A stretch of 64,000 bases of DNA. Source: Palsa-189 sp963803735. Lineage in GTDB: Bacteria; Acidobacteriota; Terriglobia; Acidiferrales; UBA7541. The stretch lies in assembly GCA_963803735.1 (NCBI GenBank), contig CAWDNV010000001.1, positions 372,001 to 436,000 of the forward strand, read 5' to 3'. Of the stretch, positions 1-8,565 are shown one piece after another; the stretch's first letter is position 1, and every line of letters begins with the position of its first letter. Below the pieces are notes generated by a model, which was not told the origin of the DNA, did not search any database, and saw nothing but the letters and a program-made list of their open reading frames with translations. The position numbers and the translations under genes were made by a program.

Positions 1-1291
1 CGAAATTAACATCAGTTCTGTTTTGGCTGCGCTTCTGGTAGGAAGCGTAAGGGCCGATACTCTGCCGCGCGGTAACGGCGAATTTCAGTCCTCCACCGTA
101 TGTCTGCGAGGTGAAACTGCCTATTTGATCTATGCTCGCGAAATTCTCAATTCCGGTTGCAAAAAAAATGTTGCCAGAAAGCTGCCTCCGTTCTCCAGTG
201 ACGATAGGGAATTCCAGACGCGCGGTTTCCGAGGGGCGCCATTGGGTGCCCAGCCCGGGAAACGTGCTATGCGCCTCAGTTACTCCTATCGAGAACGTCC
301 AGTCGCGCGGGAGGTAGATAAGAGCCACGCCCGCGAGGGTCTGAACTTTGGCGTTGCTATACCAATACCAGTGCTGCTCATAAGTGAACTCGAGTCCGCG
401 AGTGAACCTGGTCTCGCTGATTTTCCACCCACGATCCAGCTCGAAGAAAGCTTCCGTTTTGGGGATCACGCCACTATCGTGTCCGGTCGCTCCTCCCACG
501 GTCAGCCCTCCCCATTTTGGAAGCTGGCCGCCGACACTGGCCTGAAACTTCCCGGCGTGGGCCGGACCCCACTGAAAGAAGTTCCCGACGAATGTGGTGC
601 TCCAATGAGGGGTCCACTGAGTTTGAAGGCTGAGCCATTCGTCATAGTTTGGATATAAAAAATTGAACGCGTGATCTTCCTGGCCGACGGTAAGTTCGTT
701 CTTGGGTGCGCCGAAAACGGACCTTTGTGCGACTCTCACCTCTCTGTTTGCGGGGTCCAATCTTAGCGCTCGTTGAAATTCCAACCGTGCGCCCTTCAGA
801 TCGCCAGCGGCAGCCAATGCGCGGCCATGGCCCATTCGCAGGTCGGCTCGGTTCGGATCGAGTCCAATCGCAGTGTCAAGCGCGCGGACAGCCTCTTGGT
901 TCTTACCCTCGCGCAAATAGACATTGCCCAATCCCATCCAGTTGTCCGGATCCTTGTTGGCAACCTGCAGGATCTGCAGATATTCCTGTTCGGCTTCCGA
1001 CAGCTTTCCCGACCATTCAAGAATGCGTGCGCGCCAAGCCCGCACGTCCATATCTCCCGGTGCGCGCGCGATCTCCTCCTCGACAATGCGCGTTGCTGAT
1101 GCCCAATCCTGCTTGTCCGCATATTTGCGAACCTGTTTTTGCCAGTCAGGCTGTGAGCTTTGTCCCCAAACCGGAAGAGTCAGCAGGAACGCACCGATAA
1201 GCAATCGGTGAAGAATTGGCTTCTGAGAGCGTCTCGCACATTTGCGCGTGGGCGCTTGCGGCTGGGCACACCATTGCATATACATAATCAT
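1..1291 (-). CDS. TPR-containing outer membrane beta-barrel protein (YaiO-like), 3' end cut by window edge
   Basis: The reverse strand is open from about 1291 to the left edge, giving at least 430 residues without a stop. After a basic N-terminus there is a signal-peptide-like stretch (about residues 24-42, LLIGAFLLTLPVWGQ). Residues about 50-190 are TPR-like, including a canonical repeat around 'GLGNVYLREGKNQEAVRALD'. The remainder alternates aromatic and polar residues as in an outer membrane barrel (for example 'WTPHWSTTFVGNFFQWGPAH'), resembling the YaiO-type barrel domain that often follows TPRs. Three in-frame ATGs lie at 1291, 1285 and 1279; the first was taken. Role in envelope or polysaccharide export is inference only. 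The C-terminus is outside the window. Confidence 0.75.
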   Translation of the reverse strand, partial: MIMYMQWCAQPQAPTRKCARRSQKPILHRLLIGAFLLTLPVWGQSSQPDWQKQVRKYADKQDWASATRIVEEEIARAPGDMDVRAWRARILEWSGKLSEAEQEYLQILQVANKDPDNWMGLGNVYLREGKNQEAVRALDTAIGLDPNRADLRMGHGRALAAAGDLKGARLEFQRALRLDPANREVRVAQRSVFGAPKNELTVGQEDHAFNFLYPNYDEWLSLQTQWTPHWSTTFVGNFFQWGPAHAGKFQASVGGQLPKWGGLTVGGATGHDSGVIPKTEAFFELDRGWKISETRFTRGLEFTYEQHWYWYSNAKVQTLAGVALIYLPRDWTFSIGVTEAHSTFPGLGTQWRPSETARLEFPIVTGERRQLSGNIFFATGIENFASIDQIGSFTSQTYGGGLKFAVTARQSIGPYASYQKRSQNRTDVNF

Positions 1292-1592
1292 TTCCCAACA
1301 CTGAAAGCCGCCGCACAGCGAACTCCAATCGAGGTAGCCATACCGTTACTGTTGTCGACTTAAGCGCTTTTGGGGCCGTGACTTGCCGGATCTCTAGACG
1401 CGATGCAGGGGTATTGGGGTGGGGGCGTGTCCCGAGCTAAACCAGTTGTTTCAACCGGGTATGAAAATGGCCGCAGGAGGTGCTGATTCTGGCGGCGTTT
1501 GACCGTATCCAACGCCCGGATCGACTCATCAACTGTTTAGAATCAGAAGTTTGGGCCAAATAGCTTTAGAAATTGAATATTGGGAGGAGCAA
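1292..1592. other. Intergenic region between divergent genes
   Basis: About 300 bases separate the divergent TPR/barrel gene and the small DUF6496-like gene, so both promoters should lie here. I could not pick out a convincing promoter, operator or RNA structure. Confidence 0.4.
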
Positions 1593-1787
1593 ATGGCAAG
1601 GTACGGAAAGGCTGCAGGCAAAAGCGTCAGGAGCGCAATGCGCCGTCGAAAACATGGCACGCTTAGCTCAGGCCGAGGGGGGAAAGGCGGCCGCGTCAAG
1701 AGCCGCAAGCAGGCCATTGCCATAGGCCTTTCCGAAGCTCGCAAGAAGGGAGCAAAGGTCCCCCGAAAGCGTTCGAGGTCTTCGTAA
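1593..1787 (+). CDS. Small basic DUF6496-like protein
   Basis: A 64-residue, strongly basic protein beginning MARYGKAAGK and carrying the typical 'SRKQAIAIGLSEARKKGAKV' segment that I associate with the DUF6496 family of small, widespread bacterial proteins of unknown function. The ATG at 1593 follows a strong GGGAGGAG sequence; an upstream in-frame start at 1551 lacks one and was rejected. The Lys/Arg/Gly-rich composition suggests nucleic acid binding, but that is inference. It stands alone, convergent with the downstream SDR gene. Confidence 0.75.
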   Translation: MARYGKAAGKSVRSAMRRRKHGTLSSGRGGKGGRVKSRKQAIAIGLSEARKKGAKVPRKRSRSS

Positions 1788-1810
1788 CCTACTCCCCAGC
1801 GCCGGCTACA

Positions 1811-2833
1811 CTACACCTCGTTATTCGCCCGCTCCGCCTTACGCGTTAGAGAAGTGAGGCCGCTTTGAGTTACGCGGCCTTCGCTTTCATACCCTTTGCG
1901 GCGGCCGGTTTCAGAGTCGGTGGCTCGTGGCAGCAGCCATTCGTTGCCTGCGGCAAGCAAATCACTGATCAGTCCGGGGGCGATACCATTGGCGAGAACC
2001 GCCAACTTGGCGGGCAGGCCAATCACAACTTCGCTCTCCCCGTTCTGACAAGCTCGCACGATCTGCCTTGCGGCTCGTTCTGCACTTACGGATACCCCGG
2101 GCAGCGAGTCGGTGATGGTGAACCAGGCGTATTCCTTTTGATAATCCCCCTTGAAATCGGCGTTTCGAGGGCTGCCTGTTCTCATCAGATTGGGAACTAC
2201 CGTCGTCACCCAAATTCCATCCTTGGCTAATTCGGCTCGCAGCCCTTCGCTAAATCCCACCAGTGCGAACTTGCTGGCCGTGTACGGTAAGAGGTGCGGG
2301 AAAGCCACTTTGCCACCAATCGACGTGATATTTACGATCCTCCCCTGGCGACGCTGTCTCATGCTTGGCAAAACGCCCAACGTAGTGTGCACGGCGCCCC
2401 AAAAATTGATGCGCATCACTTCGTGGAAGTCTTCGATGGTCATGTGCTCCATCGGACCGACAAGGATCGTTCCCGCGTTGTTGACCAGTACATCTATATG
2501 ACCAAACTTATTCTCGACGGACGCGAGCATGGTTTGCACCTGAGCGCGATCCGAGACGTCGCATTGGGTGGAGAAGAAGTGGTCTCCGCGAGAGGCAAAT
2601 TCGTCGCGCACATGGCGGATGTCCTTTTCAGCGCGTGCGCAAATCGCGACACGCGCGCCAATCGCGGCAAAATCCCTGGCCAGTACGAGCCCCAGCCCGC
2701 GCGAGCCGCCGGTGATCAATACGACCTTGCCATTCAGGTCCCAGTATCGCGATTGCTGCAAAATCGTCTTTGCCAATGCACAGCCGACTGCAAATCCCGA
2801 CCAGCCCAAAACCCGCAGAAGTTTACTCGCCAC
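1811..2833 (-). CDS. Short-chain dehydrogenase/reductase
   Basis: Classical SDR: the NAD(P)-binding TGGSRGLG motif lies near the N-terminus, followed by NNAG and the catalytic YTASK. It should catalyse NAD(P)H-dependent oxidoreduction of an unknown carbonyl or alcohol. An N-terminal hydrophobic helix (about residues 5-25) precedes the Rossmann fold and the C-terminus is extended by about 40 residues, as in membrane-associated SDRs. AGGAGG sits six bases before the GTG at 2833, giving 340 residues; ATG alternatives at 2839 and 2860 lack proper spacing. Longer in-frame extensions would run into the divergent receptor gene. The substrate cannot be read from sequence. Confidence 0.8.
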   Translation of the reverse strand: MASKLLRVLGWSGFAVGCALAKTILQQSRYWDLNGKVVLITGGSRGLGLVLARDFAAIGARVAICARAEKDIRHVRDEFASRGDHFFSTQCDVSDRAQVQTMLASVENKFGHIDVLVNNAGTILVGPMEHMTIEDFHEVMRINFWGAVHTTLGVLPSMRQRRQGRIVNITSIGGKVAFPHLLPYTASKFALVGFSEGLRAELAKDGIWVTTVVPNLMRTGSPRNADFKGDYQKEYAWFTITDSLPGVSVSAERAARQIVRACQNGESEVVIGLPAKLAVLANGIAPGLISDLLAAGNEWLLPRATDSETGRRKGYESEGRVTQSGLTSLTRKAERANNEV

Positions 2834-3047
2834 AAGCATCCTCCTGATTGATTTCCTCATTTGTTTGATTACGCCAGCACGGAATGGGCGCTGACGAATT
2901 AGAGGGTTACAGCTTGTTGTCGCCACGTTGACTAGCAGGAAACCGATCGATGTAGCGCTGATTGCCCGTTGCAGGCGCAGAGTGTACTGTGAAATCACCC
3001 CTTCGAATTTGACTTCCGCGCCTCCCTTCCTGCGCGCGCGAGGCATT

Positions 3048-5048
3048 GTGACAATAAGACTTCGGGCGTGGCCCATGCTGTTTCTTTTCTCGTTTTACTT
3101 TGCAATTCCCCTATTTTCACAACAGAGCCGAAACAACCTGGCTCAGGCGAGCCTTGAAGATCTGCTGAACATTCAGGTTACGTCGGTTTCAAAAAAAGAG
3201 CAGCAACTTTCGAGAACCGCTGCGGCGGTTTTTGTGATTACGCAGGAAGATATCCGCCGCTCAGCAGCAACAAGCATTCCAGATCTCCTCCGCATGGTCC
3301 CGGGGTTGGACGTAGCCCAGATCAATGCGAATACGTGGGCCATATCGGCACGAGGTTTCAATTTGGAGTTCGCCAACAAACTATTGGTTTTGGTGGATGG
3401 CCGAGCTGTGTACACCCCGCTTTTCGGCGGGGTTTATTGGGACACGGTGAACGTGCCGCTGGAGGACATCGAGCAAATCGAGGTGATTCGCGGGCCGGGC
3501 GGGACAGTGTGGGGCGCCAATGCAGTGAATGGCGTGATTAACATTATTACGAAGAGCGCGGCAGAGACGCAGGGCGGCCTGATAACCGCCGGTGGTGGCA
3601 CCCAGGCAGAAGGATTCGGAACCGTGCAGTACGGCGGAAAAATCAAGGAACATAGCAGCTATCGAATCTTCGCAAAGTACCTCAACGACGATCACTTGCC
3701 CGATCTCAACGGGCAGAACGGGCAGGATAGTTGGCATCTGCTGCACGGTGGTTTTCGGGCGGATACGACCCTTTCTGCGAAGGATTCCTTGATAACTGAG
3801 GGAGACATTTATGACGGGAAGGAGGGCGGGATCTTCGTGCATTCGATTCTCTCTCCTCCTCAGAACATAAACGAACTAGGCATCGCGATATTGTCGGGAG
3901 GAAACGTACAGACTCGCTGGAGTCACACTTTTTCAAGCCGGCGTGACATATCATTGCAGTTTTATTTCGACAGATACGATCGAGACGCCCCGCAATTTGA
4001 GGAGTTCCGCAATACCTTTGATTTCGATTTTCAAAACCACATCATCCTGGGCGCCCGTCAGGATCTTATTTGGGGCGTTGGATATCGCCATACTGCGGAC
4101 CAAACCGCTCCTACAATTGACCGGGCCTTTCTGCCAGCCAACTTTGCGGGCCAACTGTTCAACATTTTCATACAAGATCAAATAACACTGAAGTCCGACC
4201 GCGTGGCCTTGTACGTGGGATCGAAACTTGAGAACGACTATTTTACTGGTTTCGACCTGGAGCCGAGCGCCCGTTTGGCTTGGACTCCGAGTAATCGCCG
4301 CACCTTCTGGGCCGCCATCTCACGTGCCGGGCGCACTCCTACGCGGAGAGATGTGGGCCTGGATGCCACTCTTGCGCCGTTGCCCGGGCCTGCTGAAGTC
4401 GCCTTGCTTGGCAACCCAAATATGAAGTCTGAGCACGTCATCGCATATGAACTGGGTTATCGAGAGGAGCCAACGGACTACCTCTCTCTCGATGTCGCGG
4501 CGTTTTTCAATACCTATCAAGGGCTGGAGAGTTTAGAGCCGGCTCCCTCGTTTTTCGATGCGAACTCCGTTCCACCGCTTCTCGTTCACCCCATCGTGCT
4601 GGGCAACGAAATGCGCGGAACCACGCAAGGTGTAGAGGCCTCCGTAAATTGGAAAGTAACGCATCGGTGGACCCTCAGCCCCGGCTATTCGTTCTTGAAA
4701 ATGAATCTGCATACCAATCCTGCCAGTTTGGATACAGTAAGCGTGGCGAACACGGAGGGCTCAAACCCAGACCATCAGGCTCAGCTCCGGTCACACGTCG
4801 AACTGCCCCGAGGGTTCAGCTGGGACACAAATGCCTACTTTGTCGATAGTCTACCCGTGCAGCCCGTACCTTCCTATACGCGGCTGGATACGCAACTGAG
4901 CTGGAGGCTTGCGGAAAGAGTCGAACTGAATCTGGTGGGACAAAACCTTCTGCAAGACCACCACGAAGAGTTCAGCAATTTCTTGCAGAGTATCAATTCA
5001 TCATTGGTCAAGCGCAGCGCCTATGCCAAGATCACTTGGCAATTTTGA
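3048..5048 (+). CDS. TonB-dependent receptor
   Basis: An outer membrane active-transport receptor. A signal peptide (LFLFSFYFAIPLFSQ) is followed by the 'SLEDLLNIQVTSVSKKEQ' leader common in this class, a plug domain containing 'VLVDGRAVYTP' and 'IEVIRGPGGTVWGANAVNG', and a beta-barrel ending in the aromatic terminus ITWQF. The plug is of the FepA/BtuB/colicin I type. The GTG at 3048 places a short basic n-region before the signal peptide; an upstream ATG at 2928 would add 40 residues of unlikely leader, and ATG 3075 is a further option. The ligand is unknown. It converges with an MFS exporter beside the pqq operon. Confidence 0.88.
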   Translation: MTIRLRAWPMLFLFSFYFAIPLFSQQSRNNLAQASLEDLLNIQVTSVSKKEQQLSRTAAAVFVITQEDIRRSAATSIPDLLRMVPGLDVAQINANTWAISARGFNLEFANKLLVLVDGRAVYTPLFGGVYWDTVNVPLEDIEQIEVIRGPGGTVWGANAVNGVINIITKSAAETQGGLITAGGGTQAEGFGTVQYGGKIKEHSSYRIFAKYLNDDHLPDLNGQNGQDSWHLLHGGFRADTTLSAKDSLITEGDIYDGKEGGIFVHSILSPPQNINELGIAILSGGNVQTRWSHTFSSRRDISLQFYFDRYDRDAPQFEEFRNTFDFDFQNHIILGARQDLIWGVGYRHTADQTAPTIDRAFLPANFAGQLFNIFIQDQITLKSDRVALYVGSKLENDYFTGFDLEPSARLAWTPSNRRTFWAAISRAGRTPTRRDVGLDATLAPLPGPAEVALLGNPNMKSEHVIAYELGYREEPTDYLSLDVAAFFNTYQGLESLEPAPSFFDANSVPPLLVHPIVLGNEMRGTTQGVEASVNWKVTHRWTLSPGYSFLKMNLHTNPASLDTVSVANTEGSNPDHQAQLRSHVELPRGFSWDTNAYFVDSLPVQPVPSYTRLDTQLSWRLAERVELNLVGQNLLQDHHEEFSNFLQSINSSLVKRSAYAKITWQF

Positions 5049-5113
5049 TCGAGTATCGAATTGCCCGGGTAGCGCACGATCCAGGTAAATTGAGAGCCGC
5101 GGGATTGCGAAAT

Positions 5114-6379
5114 TTATGTGGATGCCTTGGCGGTGCCGAACAAAGTCAACGACACTGCGCCTACCAACATGGCGCCTAGCAGTAAGGTCGGGCGGAATCC
5201 CAACCAGCTCATGGTTGCGCCGGCGGGAAAATCCCCCAGCGGCCGAACGCACATGATCAGCAGCGTATTCAGGCTCATGGCACGGCCCCGCATCTCTACC
5301 GGAACACGCATCTGAAGCAGAGTAATCGTGGTTGCGCCGGCCATATTTTGCGCTGCGCCTAGAACGAAGAGCGCGGGAACGGCAAGGCGCAAGCTCCCAC
5401 TCCAGCCAAACGCGGCGAGTGCCACGGTCCATAGCAGAATTGAGCCAAATACGAGCCGCCCTTTGTGGTTCGTGTCTGAAAGGGAGGCCAAGGTTAGCGC
5501 CCCCACGACCGTGCCGGCGCCAATGGATGAGAACAAAATGCCGAGTTGCGTCGGGCCAATATGCAGAATTTCTTTCGCAAAGACCGGCAGCGCCAAAGCG
5601 GCTGATGGCCCAAAAAACAGTAGCGCTGCGTATGCCGGGACAACCGTAGGTAACACGGCATCGCGCCGTATGTATTGAAGCGCCTCGCGTACGGAGTCGA
5701 GTAGTCGGCCGCTCCGCCTGGGGATATTTTCTGCTTTCGGTGTGCGCAAGAATAAAAGCGCCGCCAGCACTGCCAGGAAGCTCGCCGCGTTCAAAAAGAA
5801 ATTTCCGGAATAGCCAATTTTGCTGAGGCTCAACCCTGCCAGAGCGGGTCCCAGTATCGAAGCGCCATTGAACACGGCAGATTGCAGCGACACAGCATTC
5901 ATCAGGTGCTCTTTTGGGACCAGAGAGGTGACCAGCGCGTTACGCGCCGGCTGGTCAAAGCTCAATGTAGAGCTGCTCGCAAAAGCCAACGAGAGGATCA
6001 TCCAGAATCGGATCAGCCCGGTCAGCGTCAGAATGCCGAGCAAAACGGCAAATACGATCAACAGGCACTGCGTTACCACCAGGAGACGCCTTCTATCGAA
6101 ATGGTCTGCAAAACTGCCGCCTATTGCCGCAAACAGGAGGAATGTCAGAGCCTGCGTCAGGGAAACGATTCCTAATGCTATTGCCGAGCCATGTGTCAGG
6201 TCGAGGACGAGCAGGCTCAGGGCAACAATTTGCATCCACGTGCCGACCGCGGACACGGCTAATCCTGTCCATAGCAGCCGAAAATCGCGATATTGGAGCG
6301 CCCGAAACGTGCGCAGAGTCGAGCCGCTCTCTGCTTCCAGGGGCGGAACGACCCCCTCCGCTTTGGTCCTTGATTGCAT
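5114..6379 (-). CDS. MFS transporter, EntS-like exporter family
   Basis: A 421-residue inner membrane protein with about 12 hydrophobic segments, starting with the family-typical 'ALQYRDFRLLWTGLAVSAVG' and a loop motif 'GGSFADHFDRRRLLV' between helices 2 and 3. This matches the MFS_3/enterobactin-exporter-like group, which exports siderophores and other small molecules using the proton gradient. It is divergent from pqqA with a gap of about 58 bases, so the two may share a promoter region. Export of PQQ or another small molecule is inference from that neighbourhood. Confidence 0.85.
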   Translation of the reverse strand: MQSRTKAEGVVPPLEAESGSTLRTFRALQYRDFRLLWTGLAVSAVGTWMQIVALSLLVLDLTHGSAIALGIVSLTQALTFLLFAAIGGSFADHFDRRRLLVVTQCLLIVFAVLLGILTLTGLIRFWMILSLAFASSSTLSFDQPARNALVTSLVPKEHLMNAVSLQSAVFNGASILGPALAGLSLSKIGYSGNFFLNAASFLAVLAALLFLRTPKAENIPRRSGRLLDSVREALQYIRRDAVLPTVVPAYAALLFFGPSAALALPVFAKEILHIGPTQLGILFSSIGAGTVVGALTLASLSDTNHKGRLVFGSILLWTVALAAFGWSGSLRLAVPALFVLGAAQNMAGATTITLLQMRVPVEMRGRAMSLNTLLIMCVRPLGDFPAGATMSWLGFRPTLLLGAMLVGAVSLTLFGTAKAST

Positions 6380-6437
6380 TGCGTTCGGGCTGCTATTATA
6401 TGCGCCAGTAGCAACTGGCTACTAACAAGGGTGACCT

Positions 6438-6518
6438 ATGGAATGGGAAACTCCGCAAGTTGAAGAAATTTGCCTTAGCTGCGAAATCAACTCTTACAGC
6501 AACGGCGAGTTGTCCTAA
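6438..6518 (+). CDS. pqqA: PQQ precursor peptide PqqA
   Basis: A 26-residue peptide preceded by AAGGGTG six bases upstream of the ATG. It contains the E-x-x-x-Y pair (E16-I-N-S-Y20) that PqqE cross-links in pyrroloquinoline quinone synthesis; spacing and the flanking 'EIC' resemble Methylorubrum-type PqqA. Cys12 and Cys15 flank the site. It lies 78 bases before pqqB in the same direction, and the pqqBCDE genes that act on it follow with overlapping stops and starts. Identification rests on the motif plus this context. Confidence 0.9.
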   Translation: MEWETPQVEEICLSCEINSYSNGELS

Positions 6519-6596
6519 ATCGCCGATCGCACGGCTGTAACGTTCGTTGTAGCTTCTGAAGTCATCGCCACGCGGTCGTAGTTTGCTGCCCTCGCA

Positions 6597-7532
6597 ATGC
6601 GAGTAAAGATACTGGGCAGCGGTGCGGGCGGTGGATTTCCGCAGTGGAATTGTGCCTGCACAAACTGCCGTCGGCTGCGCGATGGCAGCCTCGTCGGTAC
6701 TTCTCGTACGCAAACTCAGCTTGCTTGGAGCGCAGTTCCGAGTCAGTGGAGTCTCCTCAACGCCTCCCCCGATCTTCGCACGCAAATTGAATCAACCTCC
6801 GAGCTTTGGCCTCGCGACGGAGGGCGTGAATCGCCCATTCGTGATGTCGTTCTCCCGAGCGCTGAACTGGATCAGGTCCTGGGCCTGTTACTTCTTCGGG
6901 AATTTCACTCCTTTCGTGTGCATGCCACGCCCTCGGTTCGCAAAGTACTTACTGAGGACAACAGCTTGTTTGGTGTTCTGGCGCGCTTCTCCGGTCAGGT
7001 AAACTGGCAGGACATTCCGCTCGATCAGCCGTTTTCCGTCGGAGGTGCGCGCTTCGAGGCTTTGCCGCTCCCCGGTTCCTTTCCGGGTTTTGTAAGCGCA
7101 TCGCGACAGACCGAATTGAATCCCCAGGACGCCGTGATCGGCCTTTTGATCTCGCCGGACTCGCAGGCTAGTTCAGGTGAGGATTCCAGTCAAAGAACGC
7201 TTGCATTCCTTCCTGGGGTCGGTTGCGTCTCGGATACTCTGCTTGGAACTCTGCAGAATTGCGATATCCTGCTTTTTGACGGGACATTCTGGAGCGACGA
7301 CGAACCTTTGCGCATTCCAGGCATAACGCGTACGGCGCGACAAATGGGGCACCTGCCGCTTTCGGAACCCGGTGGCAGCCTCGAACTTTTCGCGACTCTG
7401 CGCCGGCCGCGCAAGATTTTTATTCACGTTAACAACACCAATCCGATCCTGGACGAAGAGAGCAGGGAATACCGCACGGTTCGTGAAGCCGGCTGGGAAG
7501 TGGCCCAAGATGGAATGGAGCTAACACTGTGA
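6597..7532 (+). CDS. pqqB: PQQ biosynthesis protein PqqB
   Basis: A 311-residue metallo-beta-lactamase-fold protein with the PqqB signature at the N-terminus: GSGAGGGFPQWNC followed by a CxCxxC cluster (C19, C21, C24) that binds a structural zinc. PqqB acts late in PQQ synthesis, proposed to hydroxylate the cross-linked Glu-Tyr intermediate; a transport role was proposed earlier. Its stop overlaps the GTG start of pqqC by four bases, indicating translational coupling. Confidence 0.95.
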   Translation: MRVKILGSGAGGGFPQWNCACTNCRRLRDGSLVGTSRTQTQLAWSAVPSQWSLLNASPDLRTQIESTSELWPRDGGRESPIRDVVLPSAELDQVLGLLLLREFHSFRVHATPSVRKVLTEDNSLFGVLARFSGQVNWQDIPLDQPFSVGGARFEALPLPGSFPGFVSASRQTELNPQDAVIGLLISPDSQASSGEDSSQRTLAFLPGVGCVSDTLLGTLQNCDILLFDGTFWSDDEPLRIPGITRTARQMGHLPLSEPGGSLELFATLRRPRKIFIHVNNTNPILDEESREYRTVREAGWEVAQDGMELTL

Positions 7533-8287
7533 CAACGGTTGCCGAGCAAAAATATGCCGCGCCGGTTGGACTGGAAGTCCGTCTGCGCGCCATCGGCCCG
7601 GAGCGGTACCACCATCGCCATCCTTTCCATCAGCTGATGCACGAAGGCAAGCTCACTCGCGCGCAGCTACAGGCCTGGGCGCTCAACCGGTACTACTATC
7701 AGAGCGTCATCCCTATCAAGGACGCGATCATCCTTTCACGAACGGATGACGCCGCCTTCCGCCGCGCTTGGCGCAAACGGATCATCGATCATGATGGCGA
7801 TGGCACCAATCCGGGAGGCATCGAGAAGTGGATTGCTTTGGCGGAGGCCACAGGCCTCAAACGCGACCAAGTCACTTCTTTGAGCGGAATTCTCCCGGGC
7901 GTCTATTACGCGGTGAACGCGTACTTGGATTTGGTTTCGAAGCGCAGTTTCCTCGAAGCCGTAGCGTCTTCACTCACCGAACTATTTTCCCGGGATTTAA
8001 TCGCTCTTCGAATCGATCGGCTGCGCGAGCATTATCCGTGGCTGAGCGGCGGGCTGGCCTATTTCGACGCGCGGCTTACGCAAGCGCCGGAGGACGCCCA
8101 GTTCGCTCTTAGCTGGGTCATCGAGCACGCGCGCACGGAGGACGAGCAAGAGCTCGCGCTCAAAGCTCTGCGCGCCAAGTGCGATATTTTGTGGGCGCAG
8201 CTCGACGCGCTTTACTTTGCTTACGTCGCCCCAGGATGGCCGCCTCCCGGAGCATTCCAGCCCGCAGTCGAAACCGTGCCGAAATGA
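7529..8287 (+). CDS. pqqC: Pyrroloquinoline-quinone synthase PqqC
   Basis: A 252-residue all-helical oxidase that performs the final ring closure and eight-electron oxidation to PQQ without metal or cofactor. Family features visible here are HRHPFH near residue 30, 'NRYYYQSVIPIKDA', 'RIIDHDGD' and a C-terminal 'LWAQLDALYFAY' helix. Length is usual for the family. It starts with GTG overlapping the pqqB stop and its own stop overlaps the pqqD ATG, so the operon is tightly coupled. Confidence 0.95.
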   Translation: MTTVAEQKYAAPVGLEVRLRAIGPERYHHRHPFHQLMHEGKLTRAQLQAWALNRYYYQSVIPIKDAIILSRTDDAAFRRAWRKRIIDHDGDGTNPGGIEKWIALAEATGLKRDQVTSLSGILPGVYYAVNAYLDLVSKRSFLEAVASSLTELFSRDLIALRIDRLREHYPWLSGGLAYFDARLTQAPEDAQFALSWVIEHARTEDEQELALKALRAKCDILWAQLDALYFAYVAPGWPPPGAFQPAVETVPK

Positions 8288-8565
8288 GTGTGCCTGAATC
8301 GAATTGCGTGCCGCGCCTGGCGCCGGGATGCAGGTTGAACCCGGCCGGAAGTCTGGAAGACCTTCTGCTGATTCCCGAAGGCGCGCTGCGCTTGAAAGGA
8401 CCGGCACGCACGATCGTCGAGCTTTGTAACGGGGAGCGCACCTTATCTGAGATCGTCGTGGAACTGCAGCGCCACTATCCTTCCACGGAACCGGCTAGAA
8501 TTGAGACAGAGGCCGTGGCGCTCCTGTCGCGTCTGCGCGACAGAGGCGCCCTCAAATACGAATGA
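8284..8565 (+). CDS. pqqD: PQQ biosynthesis chaperone PqqD
   Basis: A 93-residue RiPP recognition element protein that binds PqqA and presents it to the radical SAM enzyme PqqE. The sequence shows the PqqD fold pattern: an N-terminal strand (PRLAPGCRLN), 'LLLIPEGALRLKGPARTIVE', 'GERTLSEIVVEL' and a C-terminal helix (VALLSRLRDRGAL). The ATG at 8284 overlaps the pqqC stop (ATGA), and its stop overlaps the pqqE ATG the same way; an in-frame start 105 bases upstream inside pqqC was rejected. Confidence 0.93.
   Translation: MSVPESNCVPRLAPGCRLNPAGSLEDLLLIPEGALRLKGPARTIVELCNGERTLSEIVVELQRHYPSTEPARIETEAVALLSRLRDRGALKYE

Noticed and set aside
23..658. 211-codon plus-strand frame at the left edge
   Set aside because: It runs opposite the TPR/beta-barrel gene, whose translation shows clear repeats and barrel pattern.
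5820..6425. 201-codon plus-strand frame opposite the MFS exporter
   Set aside because: Antisense shadow; composition rich in Arg/Ser typical of noncoding frames.
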